From: Liquidambar formosana
Taxonomy: Eukaryota > Streptophyta > Magnoliopsida > Saxifragales > Altingiaceae
Direction of reading: 5' to 3'
Assembly: GCA_039720395.1 (NCBI GenBank)
Contig: CM077826.1
Coordinates: 25,624,430-25,688,429 of the forward strand
DNA length: 64,000 bases
Below, one piece after another: positions 49,520 through 61,524 of the stretch; positions within the stretch are counted from its first letter, which is position 1; each line of letters begins with the position of its first letter. Both the position numbers and the translations under genes were made by a program. The notes under the pieces were generated by a model, which saw only the letters and a list, made by a program, of their open reading frames with translations, was not told the origin of the DNA and made no database searches.

Positions 49520-49963
49520 AACGGCTTTAATGGAGACTCCACTAGGGATGCCATGTCAACGGTAGATAGGCCACCACGTGAGCACACGTGAGGTCCCTGT
49601 TAGTGAATTAAACAGCCGTCCCATGCTTACCCACATTGAAACATTAATGTATAGTTAGTGCGTTAAATTAGACAAATTAAAAGTTTATGTACTACATTGA
49701 AATTTGGGGTAAAGTTAGTGACACTAATATGTAATTTCTCCTGGGGAGACTCCACCGGGGATGCCACATCAACGCCACATGGATCGCCATGTCAACGCAT
49801 GTGAGGTCTTCGTTAGTAAACTAAACGGTCGTCCCATGTTTACCCATATTGAAACACTAATGTATAGTTAGTGCACTAAATTGGACAAATTAAAAGTTTA
49901 TACACCACATTGAAATTTGGGGTAAAGTTAGTGACACTAATATGTAGTTTGCCCTTTTTTAAA

Positions 49964-50347
49964 ATGTCATTTTTAAAAATGCATTTGAAAGAAAGTTGAT
50001 ATTTAGTGAATACAAATTTTAAGAGTATTTTTCTGTCAAAAAGTTTAGAAGAAAAGGACAAACCTCAGGACTTTTGGAGTTATTGCTTAATATTATTTTG
50101 CCTTTTAGTAAATATCAAATTAATAAGTAGCTTTTTCCAATATATCTTTTAAAAGAAATTCTTTTTCCTAAAAGACCTTTTAAGTGAGACACCAAACATT
50201 CTTAAAATATGTAAAATGACTTTTAACCTTAAAAAGGTCTTTTGGGTTCTTTCAATCAATATGCCAAACGCTACCTAAAGTCCTCTTAATTATGATAGTT
50301 AGAATTTATCAAGAGAGATGTGTTCACAACTCTCCTTTAATTGTCTA
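49964..50347. other. AT-rich spacer
   Basis: No gene or delimited element; several AAAAGACCTTTT-like short palindromic phrases. Confidence 0.45.
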
Positions 50348-50618
50348 CTAGCAGAGACCCACGTGATGCGCGGGATATGCGAATTCTAGATATCTTATTG
50401 GCTAAAAGAAAAAAAAAATGCAATTTATATGCTTAGTGACAACCGATGACCTTTTAAGATGGGGTTTCAAATTTTAAATGAAAAAACATAAATGGAAAAA
50501 AAATTACTATAAAAAGAGGGAGAGAAACATTGGTAGGCCCAAAAGTAAGATGAGGAGAGTTTTGGAGGGAAAGGTTTTTTAGCTACCATGTCAGCATAAC
50601 TCTTAAATATAGTATAGA
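50348..50618 (-). mobile_element. 271-bp non-autonomous Helitron
   Basis: On the minus strand it starts TCTATACTATATTTAAGAG and ends with a hairpin-bearing CCCGCGCATCACGTGGG then TCTCTGCTAG, followed by T. This matches Helitron end rules except that the base before TC is T rather than A. Non-coding. Confidence 0.75.
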
Positions 50619-50741
50619 ATAGATGTGAACTCAAAGCCTTTGGGCTGAATCTTATTTCATAGACTTTGTATCTCAACTTATGGGTTGAGCAAAGAGGCCT
50701 CGACTTTTTTGTGGTCTTTTTCGATGTTGGAATTCCTTATA

Positions 50742-51032
50742 CTCCCTCTGTCCCACAAAGATGGGCCATTTTCCTTTCCTTTTTTTTTTTTTTTTTTTTT
50801 GGTCCCAAAATGTTTTTTCATTTTGAAAAGTGAAATCATGTATATATGTTTTGAACTTTCGTAAGTTACCTTTGTTATTTCAATAATTACTTTCAACCCA
50901 AAACCAAATATCAAGTAAGAAATGGTACTCTTGGAAAGATGAAGTCTAATAAATGACAAATCAATGCAATGATGATTTTTCTTAAATTAAGTGTTTTGGC
51001 AAAGTTGGTCTACCTTTGTGGGACAGAGAGAG
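50742..51032. mobile_element. Stowaway MITE (Tc1/mariner-type)
   Basis: Ends CTCCCTCTGTCCCACAAAG and (inverted) CTCTCTCTGTCCCACAAAG are flanked by TA at 50740-50741 and 51033-51034. The CTCCCTCYGTCCC terminus with TA duplication is diagnostic of Stowaway. 291 bp, non-coding. Confidence 0.95.
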
Positions 51033-51034
51033 TA

Positions 51035-51690
51035 TTTCTCTAGCCATGTCATTTTTGGGTAACATCAATCCTTACCAAAATGACATACACATTATCTTCC
51101 ACTCTTCTAGAGCTTTATAAACTCTACCATTTCTACCAAAAAATTTACAAAGTCAACCCTGTTCAGCTTCAAAACTCAACGAAGTGAGTTGGTTCATGAA
51201 ATTTTGGGTTTGGGTCAACTCTGCTATACCCACCCAACAACTTCATTGTATATACCTCAAATCCCAACCAAATCAGTTTATCTTGAGCACAAAACCCCCA
51301 TTTCATGATCCAAATTATCACTTGAATCATTCTTCACTTTCATTCATGAAATTTTAACCACAAAAAAATAAAATAAATAATGATTAGTTGGTGGATTAAA
51401 CTCAAAGAAACCATAATTGGAATGGGGTTTTGTGGAAATGTTGTGGGTAGTTGACACGGGGTTGGAATGGAAGGAGGTTGGTGTTGAAAAAGTTACAACT
51501 ATTGTTTGAAAATGGCTGTTGGTTAGAACTTAAACTTAGCATTGGTGGGGCTATTGAGGTTTCTCAATGGTGATAATTGGTTTGATTTTGGCCTTTTGGG
51601 GCTGGACCGACTGGTTTTAATTGAAAATGATGAGAATTTTAGGTTGTGTGCTCGAGTTGCAAGGGAATGAGAAGGTTAGCTAGTTCCTAG
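51035..51690. other. Intergenic DNA without a gene
   Basis: Nothing supportable was seen; possible weak duplicated motif GGTTGGAATGG / GGAATGGAAGG. Confidence 0.45.
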
Positions 51691-51734
51691 TGTAGATTGA
51701 TATATAGATATATATGTATGAGTCATTTTCTTAT

Positions 51735-52215
51735 GAGGTTAACCTAACCTAACTTTGCGTTAAGTCACCTTACAAAACTATACATGTGATTCATATTTTA
51801 CGAAACCAACCATTGGATTTTATAACCTTATTATGCAGGTGATGCATGCCAATAATCAAGTTGATTCGAGACTGATTGCTATTTGATCAAAAAATTACAT
51901 TTTGTAATCACTGACAATTGCTCATTTTAGACATTTATGAATGAAGTAGTTTTTAATCTCGGATTAACTCGATTTTTGATATATATGACCTTCATATGAA
52001 GTAGATCTAATCCAACGGTTGGTTTTGCAAAATACAAATCAAAGATAGAGTTTTGGAATGTGTATGAGTCCCCTTCTTATGAGGTCAAACTAACCTAACT
52101 TTTGCATTAGGTCACCCTCCAAAACTATACATGTGATTCATATTTTACAAAACAACCCATTGGATTAGATAACCTTATCTGGGTGATGTATGCCAAAAAT
52201 CAAGTTGAAATAGTT
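51735..52215. repeat. Foldback repeat family (related to 1.0-1.2 kb)
   Basis: Left arm ATGTGATTCATATTTTACGAAACCAACCATTGGATT is inverted in the CTAATCCAACGGTTGGTTTTGCAAAATACAAATCA phrase near 52009-52043, and a second left-type arm follows at 52128-52200. It shares TAATCCAACGGTTGG and GCCAAAAATCAAGTTGA with the 1040-1225 foldback. Confidence 0.65.
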
Positions 52216-52345
52216 GAGGTAAATTTTTTGTTTTAAGGAAAGGGAAGAAGAGGATGCAATGGGACTAGGGATTTTATTGAAAGAGTTGAGGTAAATTTTT
52301 TGTTTAAAACAATTGGGTTTTTGGTTTAGTTTAGGTACTTTGTTC

Positions 52346-53870
52346 TTTTTTTTTTTTTTTTAAACAACATTAATTCATTAACAAGAAAAATAGTTACATC
52401 TAGGGATAACCATACCACGAAAATCTTCAAGAATTACATTCCATAATTTCTTAGAAAATCTATACTCTCATATATTAACATCATTATTACAACAATAACC
52501 TAAATTAGCATAGCTTGCCTATAAATATGTCTAATAGCCACCTGCTCAAATCGAGCCAAGAGATCCCGGATATCTTGGACAAGATTGACTATACTCCAAT
52601 GGAATTGGTAAGTATCACAGATTGCATTAATCACTAGTTGAGAGACTTCCTTTGATTTAAAAATTTTTGATTCCTTTGTCAAGAGCTGTAGTAAGACCGT
52701 TCCTCAAAGTTGTGCATTCTATAATAAGAACTGATGCATTACTAAGCTTATATAAAGTAGGAACTAAAACTCTGCCTCTATCATCTCGAAGAACAACACC
52801 ACTTGTAGCAGACTTAAGCTGATGCTTCCTCAAGTCGTCAAAATTGAGTTTCATCTAGCGGACACTCCTAAGCGAAAGACCTGCAAAAAGAAGGAGACCA
52901 ATACAGAATGGAGATTTTCTCCAAGAACTGAGGATATTTCCTATTATAATAACCATAAGTTTTGTGAAGAAGATCTAACCAATGAGTAAAGTTCCCATGA
53001 TAGCTTCCTAGAATAGGACAATGGTAAGTAATATGATTTCATATACTAACAGTAAAAGGACAATAAAGAAACAAATGATTTACATCTTATTCATGATTAC
53101 CACATAAAGGACGATTTAAATTGATTTGAATTCCACGTTTGGAGAGTAAACTCTTCATGGGGATACTTTCCTTGATGAGCAACCATATGAACATTTGCAT
53201 TCGAGGTAAGAGCTTAAGGTACCATATTCTACTAAGTAATCTAGCTTTAGGGTGATTCAAATGGTTTTTATTATTATGAAGCTAAGTAGCTGATTTGATA
53301 CTAAATTTTCCATTATTGGAACAGCATCAACAAAATATATCCTCAATATCAGTAACCAGAATTTTTTATTTTTATTTTTGCCAAACAAGGGCTATCTCAA
53401 ACCATTAGGCCCAGACTAATCCCTCGTGATGCACAATCCACCTGCAAGCTCGTGCATCCAATAGTGAGGGAGCAAATGCTCGAATTTGGGACCTACGATT
53501 CCTAAGTTGCAATCCTTTGCTAGCTGAGCTACCCTCACGGGTTAGTAACCGGAATTGGAATACTAATAATATCATTAAGAATATTATTGGGTAAAATTTC
53601 CTATAAAGCATTAATAGTCCAGCATTTATTATCATAATTAATAAGGAAGGAAACCTTTAAATTAGGATCAATATTTTCTTGCACTTCTGAGGATACCCAA
53701 TCATAAAGAAGCTGAGCACAGACCCAAATGTCTAACCAAAACCATACATTATTTCCATTCTCGATAATTCACATAAGGTCTCTATATCTAAGAATAGCAC
53801 ACTACACAATAGATGTAGCATCTCCAAATAAGACGCCAAATTCAACATCATTGCAAAAAATGACTATAAA
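52346..53870 (-). pseudogene. LINE (L1-type) ORF2 C-terminal fragment with poly(A), decayed
   Basis: Minus-strand translation gives, in order, the post-RT region (ENGNNVWFWLDIWV), the zf-RVT region (FIWLLIKESIPMKSLLSKRGI, NRPLCGN, VNHLFLYCPFTVSI) and an RNase H-like region (SGVVLRDDRGRVL, ECTTLRNGLTTALDKGIKN, HIYRQAM). Stops (several TAG in place of TGG) and frameshifts are frequent. The 3' end is a 16-base A tail on the minus strand (52346-52361). A SINE is inserted at 53364-53543. The 5' truncation point and TSD were not resolved. Confidence 0.82.
53364..53543 (-). mobile_element. tRNA-derived SINE with 13-bp TSD
   Basis: On the minus strand it begins CCGTGAGGGTAGCTCAGCTAGCA, whose GGTAGCTCAG-CTAGC is a tRNA-like A box. 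A degenerate B box region CCCAAATTCGAGC follows about 45 bases on, and it ends in an AT-rich tail (AAAAATAAAAATAAA). The duplication AGTAACCAGAATT / AGTAACCGGAATT (53351-53363; 53544-53556) differs at one base. It interrupts the LINE fragment. Confidence 0.88.
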
Positions 53871-53999
53871 AGGCATTGACAAGCTTCAAATATATCTCCA
53901 ATTGAACTTGTTTTTGTTCATTTGGAATTAAAGCCCATATCTTGATGTTGAATTTGACATCCTTCAAAGTGTTAAGATTTTATCTCATGAGTCAACAAC

Positions 54000-54420
54000 C
54001 CCAGTGTGGCGATAGAACCACCAAAAATCAATGGAGAACAAGTAACAGACAATGCACAATAGAACACCAAATTTTACGTGGTTTGGCAAAATGGCTTACA
54101 TCCACGGTGCTTGGTTTTCACTAGGTTGAATAGAGGGATTAAAAGAGATTTTCTCTTACACTTAGCTCACCAAAAGAGAATTATAGACACAAAAATGTCT
54201 TTAAAGCCTTACAAGAGCAAACAAAGAAGAGATATGGAGGTATTAGATGATTCCTCCTCTTTCCAAAACACTCAGATGGTTCCAGCTATAAGTCCTTCTT
54301 TTCCTTTTCTCTGTCACTCTTGTCCTGCAAAAAAGGAGTGGACATGCCTACATATAGGCAGATGTTGGGAGCCCCAAAATTCGTTGGGAGACACAATGGC
54401 TACAAGCATTGAAAGATAAT
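54000..54420. mobile_element. Copia-like LTR remnant
   Basis: The phrase AACACCAAATTTTACGTGGTTTGGC, then CTTACATCCACGGTG, is typical of Ty1-copia LTRs in plants. No complete LTR ends, partner LTR or TSD were found. ORFs in this stretch are not convincing. Confidence 0.5.
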
Positions 54421-55440
54421 AGGTAATACTTAGATAATAATTACTATAGATATATAGCTAGAACAGAGGATTGAATCTACACAACACAAAGTCATATGCC
54501 TTTTTATTTGTAAGATTTGATTCTTTTATTTTTACATTTTACATATTAGGTGAAGTGATTTGTTTTGAGTAAGTTTTCAAATTTAGCATATCGAGTGAAC
54601 TGATCAATTTTAAGTAAACCTTTAAATTGCCACATAAACCTTCATTTTATTTTGTTAGACAAAGCTTATTGTATACAGTCCAAATTGACATGCTCACAAC
54701 ACCACGATGTATACTTCCTTAGAGAGAGAAAAATAAGAAAGTCCAAGTGCGAAAAGACCCAAGCACATAAGCCAAACAGGTTGATAATATTTCAAAAACC
54801 CTTTGAAAGTCAATGATCAAATTTTTTTAATCTTTCTTTTCTTCTTGACTTGAAATATTTATTAAAATAAATTCCAACATGCAAATATCCTTTTCTGTAA
54901 TGGGTCCCAAATCGAGTTTATCATATGTACGCGGACGTGGATTAGATCAGACCGGGGAAAATCAACTCCTGGGTTTTTTTTATTAATTTTTTTTTTTAAT
55001 AAAATAAATTGTAGCCCCCAAAAAAAAAACCAAATTGTAGCCAAAGGGGGAAAAGGAATGTTCCTCTAAACAGCAGTCCTATCATAAACTCCTCACACAA
55101 GCAAAAATCAAAGATCAATTTCGTGTTGTCCTCTGTCTAAGTGGAGTCATGGAATTGGACTTTTCTTTAAACTTTCTTAACCGTGCTGTCAATATAACAG
55201 AACACAATAATTAAAAGGGAAATTACCGTTTGATCATCACTCCTAAACTAATATCAAACAAAGAAATTTGGTAGTCAATTTGTAACAAGTTGACATTCAA
55301 TTTTGTAGCAAGTTGCAGCTTAGAATCCTTAATTTGGTATTAGTTTGGGAGGTGGTTCCCAAAAAATAAGTTTTCCTAATTAATAAACTCTAAATACAAT
55401 CTTCACATTATATTATTATAAATATTATTAATTCTTTCCG
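54421..55440. other. Intergenic DNA upstream of the RING-CH gene
   Basis: AT-rich, no recognised gene. The immediate upstream part probably contains the promoter of the RING-CH gene. Confidence 0.45.
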
Positions 55441-55443
55441 GTC

Positions 55444-55449
55444 GGCCCA
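55444..55449 (+). promoter_or_regulatory. GGCCCA (site II-type) motif
   Basis: GGCCCA lies just before the CT-rich leader of the RING-CH gene; an AAACCCTA telo-box-like motif follows in the leader at 55607-55614. These are short motifs and only suggestive. Confidence 0.3.
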
Positions 55450-55453
55450 AAGT

Positions 55454-55454
55454 C

Positions 55455-55488
<34 letters not shown>

Positions 55489-55489
55489 G
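55454..55489. repeat. (CT)n microsatellite in the presumed leader
   Basis: About 17 CT units with one T interruption. Confidence 0.95.
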
Positions 55490-55539
55490 TATACTACATA
55501 AAAATATATAAATATAATAACAATAATGATATACATTGT

Positions 55540-55722
55540 ATATGCAATTAATTTTCTCGATGGCTCTCTCTCTCTCTCCTTGGAGCTGAAATCCGCGTCA
55601 ATCTGCAAACCCTAGAAACTCATTGGACGAGGTTGATTTTGCTGCTCAAATTTTTTCTACGTTGCAATGAGTATGTTAGGTGGTGAGTCGCGTGAAGATC
55701 CTCAAATATCGCTGAATCTCAG
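55540..55722 (+). other. Presumed first, non-coding exon of the RING-CH gene
   Basis: A CT-rich leader with CAAACCCTAGAAACTC precedes an ATG at 55667 that opens a short frame (MSMLGGESREDPQISLNL). Candidate donors are GTGAGT at 55683 and CAG|GTCAGC at 55723. Neither keeps this short frame open into exon 2, so it would act as an upstream ORF and the main start is in exon 2. Exact limits are uncertain. Confidence 0.45.
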
Positions 55723-56012
55723 GTCAGCCTTTGCTTAATCTCTTCATATTATTATTATTATTATGTTAATCATTATTTTGATCATGAAAATTTTGAATTT
55801 TTTACTATACATTGAAAAAGATTGGATATTTTTCTTGATCATTGATGCTTTCATTTCTTGAAGGTGGAAGATATTGTAGTGGTTGATATATATATATATA
55901 TTTTATCAGCAAAATGCAATTGGGGCAGTTGATTGAACTATGTGATTGATGATCTTCATTACTTTACAAATATGTAGCAATTTAATATCAACCTTAAATT
56001 TATACAGTTTAA

Positions 56013-56020
<8 letters not shown>

Positions 56021-56062
<42 letters not shown>
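56021..56062. repeat. (TA)n microsatellite
   Basis: About 21 TA units in the first intron of the RING-CH gene. Confidence 0.97.
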
Positions 56063-56068
<6 letters not shown>

Positions 56069-56365
56069 CTATGTACAATTTGTAGTGCTGTGATTGTTGT
56101 GCTTGATGATCTTCAAACTATATATATATGCATGATATCTATATGCACATCTCCTAATTGGTTGGATAAGTTTAACCTTTAAAAAAAACGTACAATATCA
56201 CAATTTTTTTTTAGCAATGTGCACGTGTGCTCGTTTGATTTTTGGTTATATAGATTCACTGTTGTAGAATAAAGGGAAAAATGTAATTGGGTCTTTAGTT
56301 TAGTACATCTCCTAGTATTGAATTTGATAGTGGTTGTATATATATATATATATATAGAGGAATAT

Positions 56366-56530
56366 GATCAAGTGAACACATGCTGATCTAACTTATTTAT
56401 ATACCCGCATTGGAGGTTGTACCTTGTTCATTAGTGGGTATAGGGTATATTGGGCCAATGCACTAGATACAACCCCCAATACATGGTGCTGATACAACTT
56501 ATATCAACACGTGTTGACTTGATCAGGACT
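56366..56530. mobile_element. Foldback element flanked by a 13-bp repeat
   Basis: Inverted ends GATCAAGTGAACACATG and (inverted) GATCAAGTCAACACGTG lie between copies of TATAGAGGAATAT at 56353-56365 and 56531-56543. About 165 bp, in the first intron of the RING-CH gene. Thirteen bases is long for a DNA-transposon TSD, so the true edges may be shifted. Confidence 0.6.
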
Positions 56531-58016
56531 TATAGAGGAATATAATCTTTGGTTAAGTAAATTCACTATTTTAGAACTAGTATAAAAAAATGGACTGGGT
56601 TTTAGTACATCTCCTAGTATTGAGTTGCTTTGGAGAGCTTTTAACCATAATGCTCACTTTGTTCAAGTGTTAACATAGAATTTGAGCATTGTAGTGCTTC
56701 CATTTGGCTGGATTTCTTCCTCACTTTGTGTTTATACTGAAAATCAATTTATTTTTTTAATCCTATTTTAAAATTTATGCTTCGTCTGAAGGCACAAGCG
56801 TGTTTTCAATATCTTTTACCATCATGCAAAACTTAAACGTAGTACAAGGTATAAAGGAAAAGCTGTTAGTTTTTGATTTCCTCGTTTTTACCCAGCATCT
56901 TTTGATTTAAAATGTTAAATTTTTGTGTGAATGCATCATTGATCCTCAAAGGTGGTGAGTTGCACTTGGAAACCCGCCTGTCTGACACTCTGACCTGAAA
57001 AAGGCAAACAAGAGAAGAGGGTAATCTCTGTAGTTAGAATTCTTCAAAGTATGATTTATACCATATAGAAATACTTCGTTTGTGGAATTTAATAGTGAAA
57101 ACATTGAGTGATGGAAGCAATAGCTTTTAGGACAAAGTTCGGCTGATCTGATGGGCATTTCAAGGGGTGGGAAACAAGCTGAACCCCTAGTAGCATTGTG
57201 GGTGAATGATTTTTAAACTCCATTTTGTAAAATATTTACTGCAGGGTTTAAATTGTAATTTTTAGTGTAACTTATGGCCTTATTTTATGCATTCATGTAT
57301 TACCTTTATTAGAATTGATTACCTTTATTGAAATTAATTTACTTTACCTCAGTTGTTGAAGATTTGGCAAACCGTTATGTTTATTGGGCCCATTGTTTTT
57401 TCTTATTTAACTTTTTATGTGGTTTTGATGATATATTTGTTTTTTTTTATTTCTTTATTAACTGTAGTGGAGATTTTATGATTGATCAGAAGGTATGATG
57501 TTAGGTAGGATGGCAGAACAGGTTTGTTTAGGGAACCTTAAATAGTTGTGATAGGACTTTTGTTGATTCAACTGAATATTTGTGGGAACATATTAGTACA
57601 ATTTATGCTTTATTAAGTGAACTATGGTATTTTTCTCTTTTAACGTGCTAAAGGGTGCTTAAGAGGATGAGTTGTAAATGGCAGTTGAATTGAATGGGTT
57701 TAGGAAAGTGTTTATAGATACAGAAATGAAAGTTTGAAAGAAATTTGGATGGCCTGTCACCTAATATTCGAGTTAAGTATTTTTTGGGCATGACTTGTGT
57801 GTTTCTACATGGTCTGAATGGTTGACAATTTGCCTTTTGGTGACACCTTGATGTTCAGTGTGGGTCGTGTTTCCTGATTGGTGTACCTTTCCCTTATTTT
57901 TGCAGGATTTTTTGTTTCTGCTGAAATAATTGGTAGGAAAAATAGCTCTTGGTTGGTAGGAATAATAGCTCTGGCAATAAATTTTGCAGTTTAATCCTAA
58001 TTCGACATTCTTCGCA

Positions 58017-61000
58017 ATGCAAATAGTGTCAAATGATAGTCAGACAAGAGATAGTTCAGAAGCAGAACCCATCCTATGCCAATCCAACATTGTGCAAAGA
58101 TTTGAGGAATCTTCATCTTCATGCGAAATTAGAATTGTAGGAGGTGATTGCTCTGTAGCTGTTGAGGATCCAGAAAACCTTGATGCTGATGAAAATTCCA
58201 ATTTGGTGAATGCAGACCAACCTCAATGTCGTATATGCCTTGATACTGAGGGTCTGTACTTTCTATCATGCTTTGTGTCTTTTTTGATTTCTTAAGTTTC
58301 CCGATCACCAATTGAGATGGTGCTTCCGGTTTCTTTGAGAAAAACGAGATGATATTATTGGATATAATTCATGAAATTTGTTGATGATAAATGTAACATG
58401 ACTCGTTATTTCTTCATTATGCTTATTCTGAGGCACTTGTTTACTTATTCTTAGGGGAAGACTTGATTGCACCGTGCCATTGCAATGGCACCCAGAAGTA
58501 TGTCCATAGATCATGTCTCGATAATTGGAGGTCAACTAAGGTGAATGCTTGTTTACTCTGATCCTTGCTGCTTGACTAGCAGCTTAATGTTTTGTAATGC
58601 TGTTTTTGGAATCTTATTGAAACTGAGGTTGATTTTTCCTTCAATGCTTACCTAATTTTGCATCTGCACAGTAGTATTATCGTTCATATCATCATATAGT
58701 TGTAGGTATGAAGGATTAGTGCTTATTTTTCTATTTTCTTCATTATTTCAGGAAGGGTTTGCTTTTTCTCACTGTACAGAGTGCAGGGCAGTGTTCCTAT
58801 TACGTGCCAATGTACCACCTGATCGCTGGTGGCTGAGATTGAAATTTCATTTCCTTGTTGCTAGGGACCATGCATTCATATTTGTTATTGTTCAGCTGGT
58901 ATGCCAACCATTTCACCCCATTTTGTGATTTATATATATATGTATTTGTCCAGATATTGACAATTTTGATCCAATTTGGGTGATTTATCAGTATCAATAG
59001 CCTAAGTCTTGACTGATGAAAAATACTGTCCAATATTAATAGCATGCCACCCAGTTTTAGCACACATGAAATGGTAATGCGACATCACATTATCATATTG
59101 TTGTAAATGTAGCTATTTGTATTCATTGTTCCTCCAATTGGCATTGTTAATATGGGAATTTTAGTTTGTCCATTTGTTCATATAAGTCTATGCAGGAAAC
59201 AGCTATATGAAACTTTAAAAGTATTCATTTGAATCATTTCTGTATACAAGCAAGCAAAGTCAAACTGTAAAGGCAGCTAACTGAGTAGTCTTTTGGTCAG
59301 AGAGAGTCTTTCTCCAAAAATCCTCATTGATGAGTTCTAGAGAGTTATGGATACAACTTGTTTTTCAAATTGTTTATATACAAGATCGCTTCAACTGCAA
59401 GTATTCATGAAATAATATTGATACTAAATTACTAACCACGAACTAAAGTAAATGAATATGCAGTCCCTAAAATTCCAGCAAAACTGGAAAGCTGAACTAC
59501 CTGTAAAACTGGAGTTATTTGAGTATCATGGTTTCATTTAGGCTGAGCTTCTCTAGGAACTGTAAGGCTGTCTGAGTGGTATCAGTAAATTATAGATGTG
59601 AGGAACTCTCTCTTGATTTCATTGTTGCAATTTGAACTGCTTCTTGAATTTGCGCACTTGGCTTGCCCACCAATTTAGTTTCAGTATTTTACGCCTCCAT
59701 TTTACCGAATTGGAAATTTTGCAGCCTGAAAAAACAATTTTACTTGAGTTTGATTTGCCTATTACTTTTAAAAAGGCCATAAACATTCATTATCACGCTT
59801 TCTTTGCCATATGCTTGTATGAAAATCTTTTATCTTTTAAAGAGTATCGAAATTATGATCTCTTTAATCTTATAAAAATATAGTTTCTCCTGATTCAGCA
59901 CTTTCGAAACCCAAGCTTCATTATTGGTTGCAGCCAACTATTTTGTTGCCAATCTTGTTTTCAAAATCTACAAATTAGAAAATTGTTGTCGTCGTCTTTT
60001 GTTTTTTTTGTACCCCCCCCCCCCCCCCTCTTGTTTTAATACCAATGATTGGATATCTTCAATTTCAATGCTCAATAAATATCAGGGATGATTCTCAATT
60101 AATTTTTTGATGAATTTAAATATGAGAGTGCCTCTGGTCTATGGACTCAAACCGCTCAATCTGAAAATCTATTAAAGTTCAGCTCTTCTCGTGGAGTACT
60201 GGGATGAAGGAGGTTTTAGTTGCTTTTCATGAATGATCCGAATCATATTTATCATCGTGGTCATAATCTTATTAACAAATCACATGCTAATTACATCTTT
60301 TGGTCTCATCTAAAGTTATTGAATATCTTCCTTCATCGAGAGGGTTCTTCGTTGGGCTCCTTGACCATGACCACATCTTCCTACTGTGATGAATTCTTGA
60401 AGCTTCTCGGATAACAATGATGCAGTCTGTGACTGCTACTTGAACTTGTATTTTTGCTTTGTAACAGCAAGCAAAGCCTTATTAGGCTCCTCACAAATGG
60501 AGGAATTTTTCTCTTTTGTTTTTTGAACTTTCCAATGTTTCTCATTGATAAAATATAGGGAGTTACAGATACAGCTTCTCTCTAAAGCTATTACATTTAC
60601 TTGACAAACTTTAACCACTTCAATGATGCTATATTTACAAAACCATGCATTCTAAAGTCCTGTGTCTTATTGATTATCTAACTGATACATTATGTTTCGT
60701 AAATCAATATCTAAATTACTAAGTGAACTATAAGTAAACTGGATTGACTCTGCTTCCCAGTTCCAATAAAATCCCGTAAAAGTAAAACCCTTGAAAGGGA
60801 AATGATTCAATAAACGTGGATCAATTGAGGCTAAACTTTTTGAGAAACTTCACTAAAAGGTCAGGTGGGCTGCATTAGAGTTACAATCAAAGTTACTTGC
60901 TTTGTTTTTACAATGTAAATTGTCTTAAAAGAAATGAGTCCTTTGATTTTATTTTTGAGCTTATTGGGTTTCCGATGACTGAAAACCTTTCATCGACATA

Positions 61001-61492
61001 GTCCCTCCTTTTGTTCTTGTATGGTCGTCACATTTTGTTTAATCAAATAGTTATTTCGGGCTTGAAGATTTATGTGCTGCTGTTGGCACATCCATTTATT
61101 GGGATTCACATTTATTTGTTGCCACAGAGTAAATCAATTTGGTCAGGCATTGGGCTTTGTAATCTCTCTCTTCATATATTTTGCCAAAGTTTCATCTATG
61201 GATGATCCATGCAATATTGATTTTGTGTAACATGCATGTTAGTTTCCATCCACGTTTATAATTGATACAGGATATCTATTTGATCTGATATTGGGCTATG
61301 TTTCCTTGAGTATTATGCAAATCTACTTGTAAAAGTGTTTTGAGTTCAACTCTTGCTAAACCCTTGGGGCCACCCACAGAAGGTTTCATGGTTCTCATGG
61401 GCCTTGGAGTTACTTGGTCCTATGGGTTGTGGGGTTTTATATGGGCCTGGGGTTTGCCCAAAAGGTTTTCTTGTTATACAAAAAAAAAAAAA

Positions 61493-61524
<32 letters not shown>

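Larger units (their letters stand above)
27004..49954. mobile_element. Mutator-like element expanded to 23 kb by nested LTR elements
   Basis: The left end GGGCAAACTACATATTAGTG (27004) and the inverted right end (…CACTAATATGTAGTTTGCCC, ending 49954) are perfect inverted repeats, flanked by the same 9 bases TTTTTTAAA at 26995-27003 and 49955-49963. Each end consists of two tandem copies of a unit of about 215-240 bp: 27004-27173 plus 42794-42836, then 42837-43050; and 49520-49740 plus 49741-49954. Subtracting the insertions at 27174-42793 and 43378-49333 leaves about 1.4 kb with no transposase, so it is non-autonomous. Confidence 0.9.

Noticed and set aside
53364..53543. A tRNA gene on the minus strand
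   Set aside because: Only the A-box half resembles a tRNA; there is no foldable cloverleaf, and a TSD plus AT-rich tail mark it as a SINE.
54078..54419. 113-residue plus-strand ORF
   Set aside because: It overlaps copia-like LTR sequence and has no domain; its frame is not supported by anything else.
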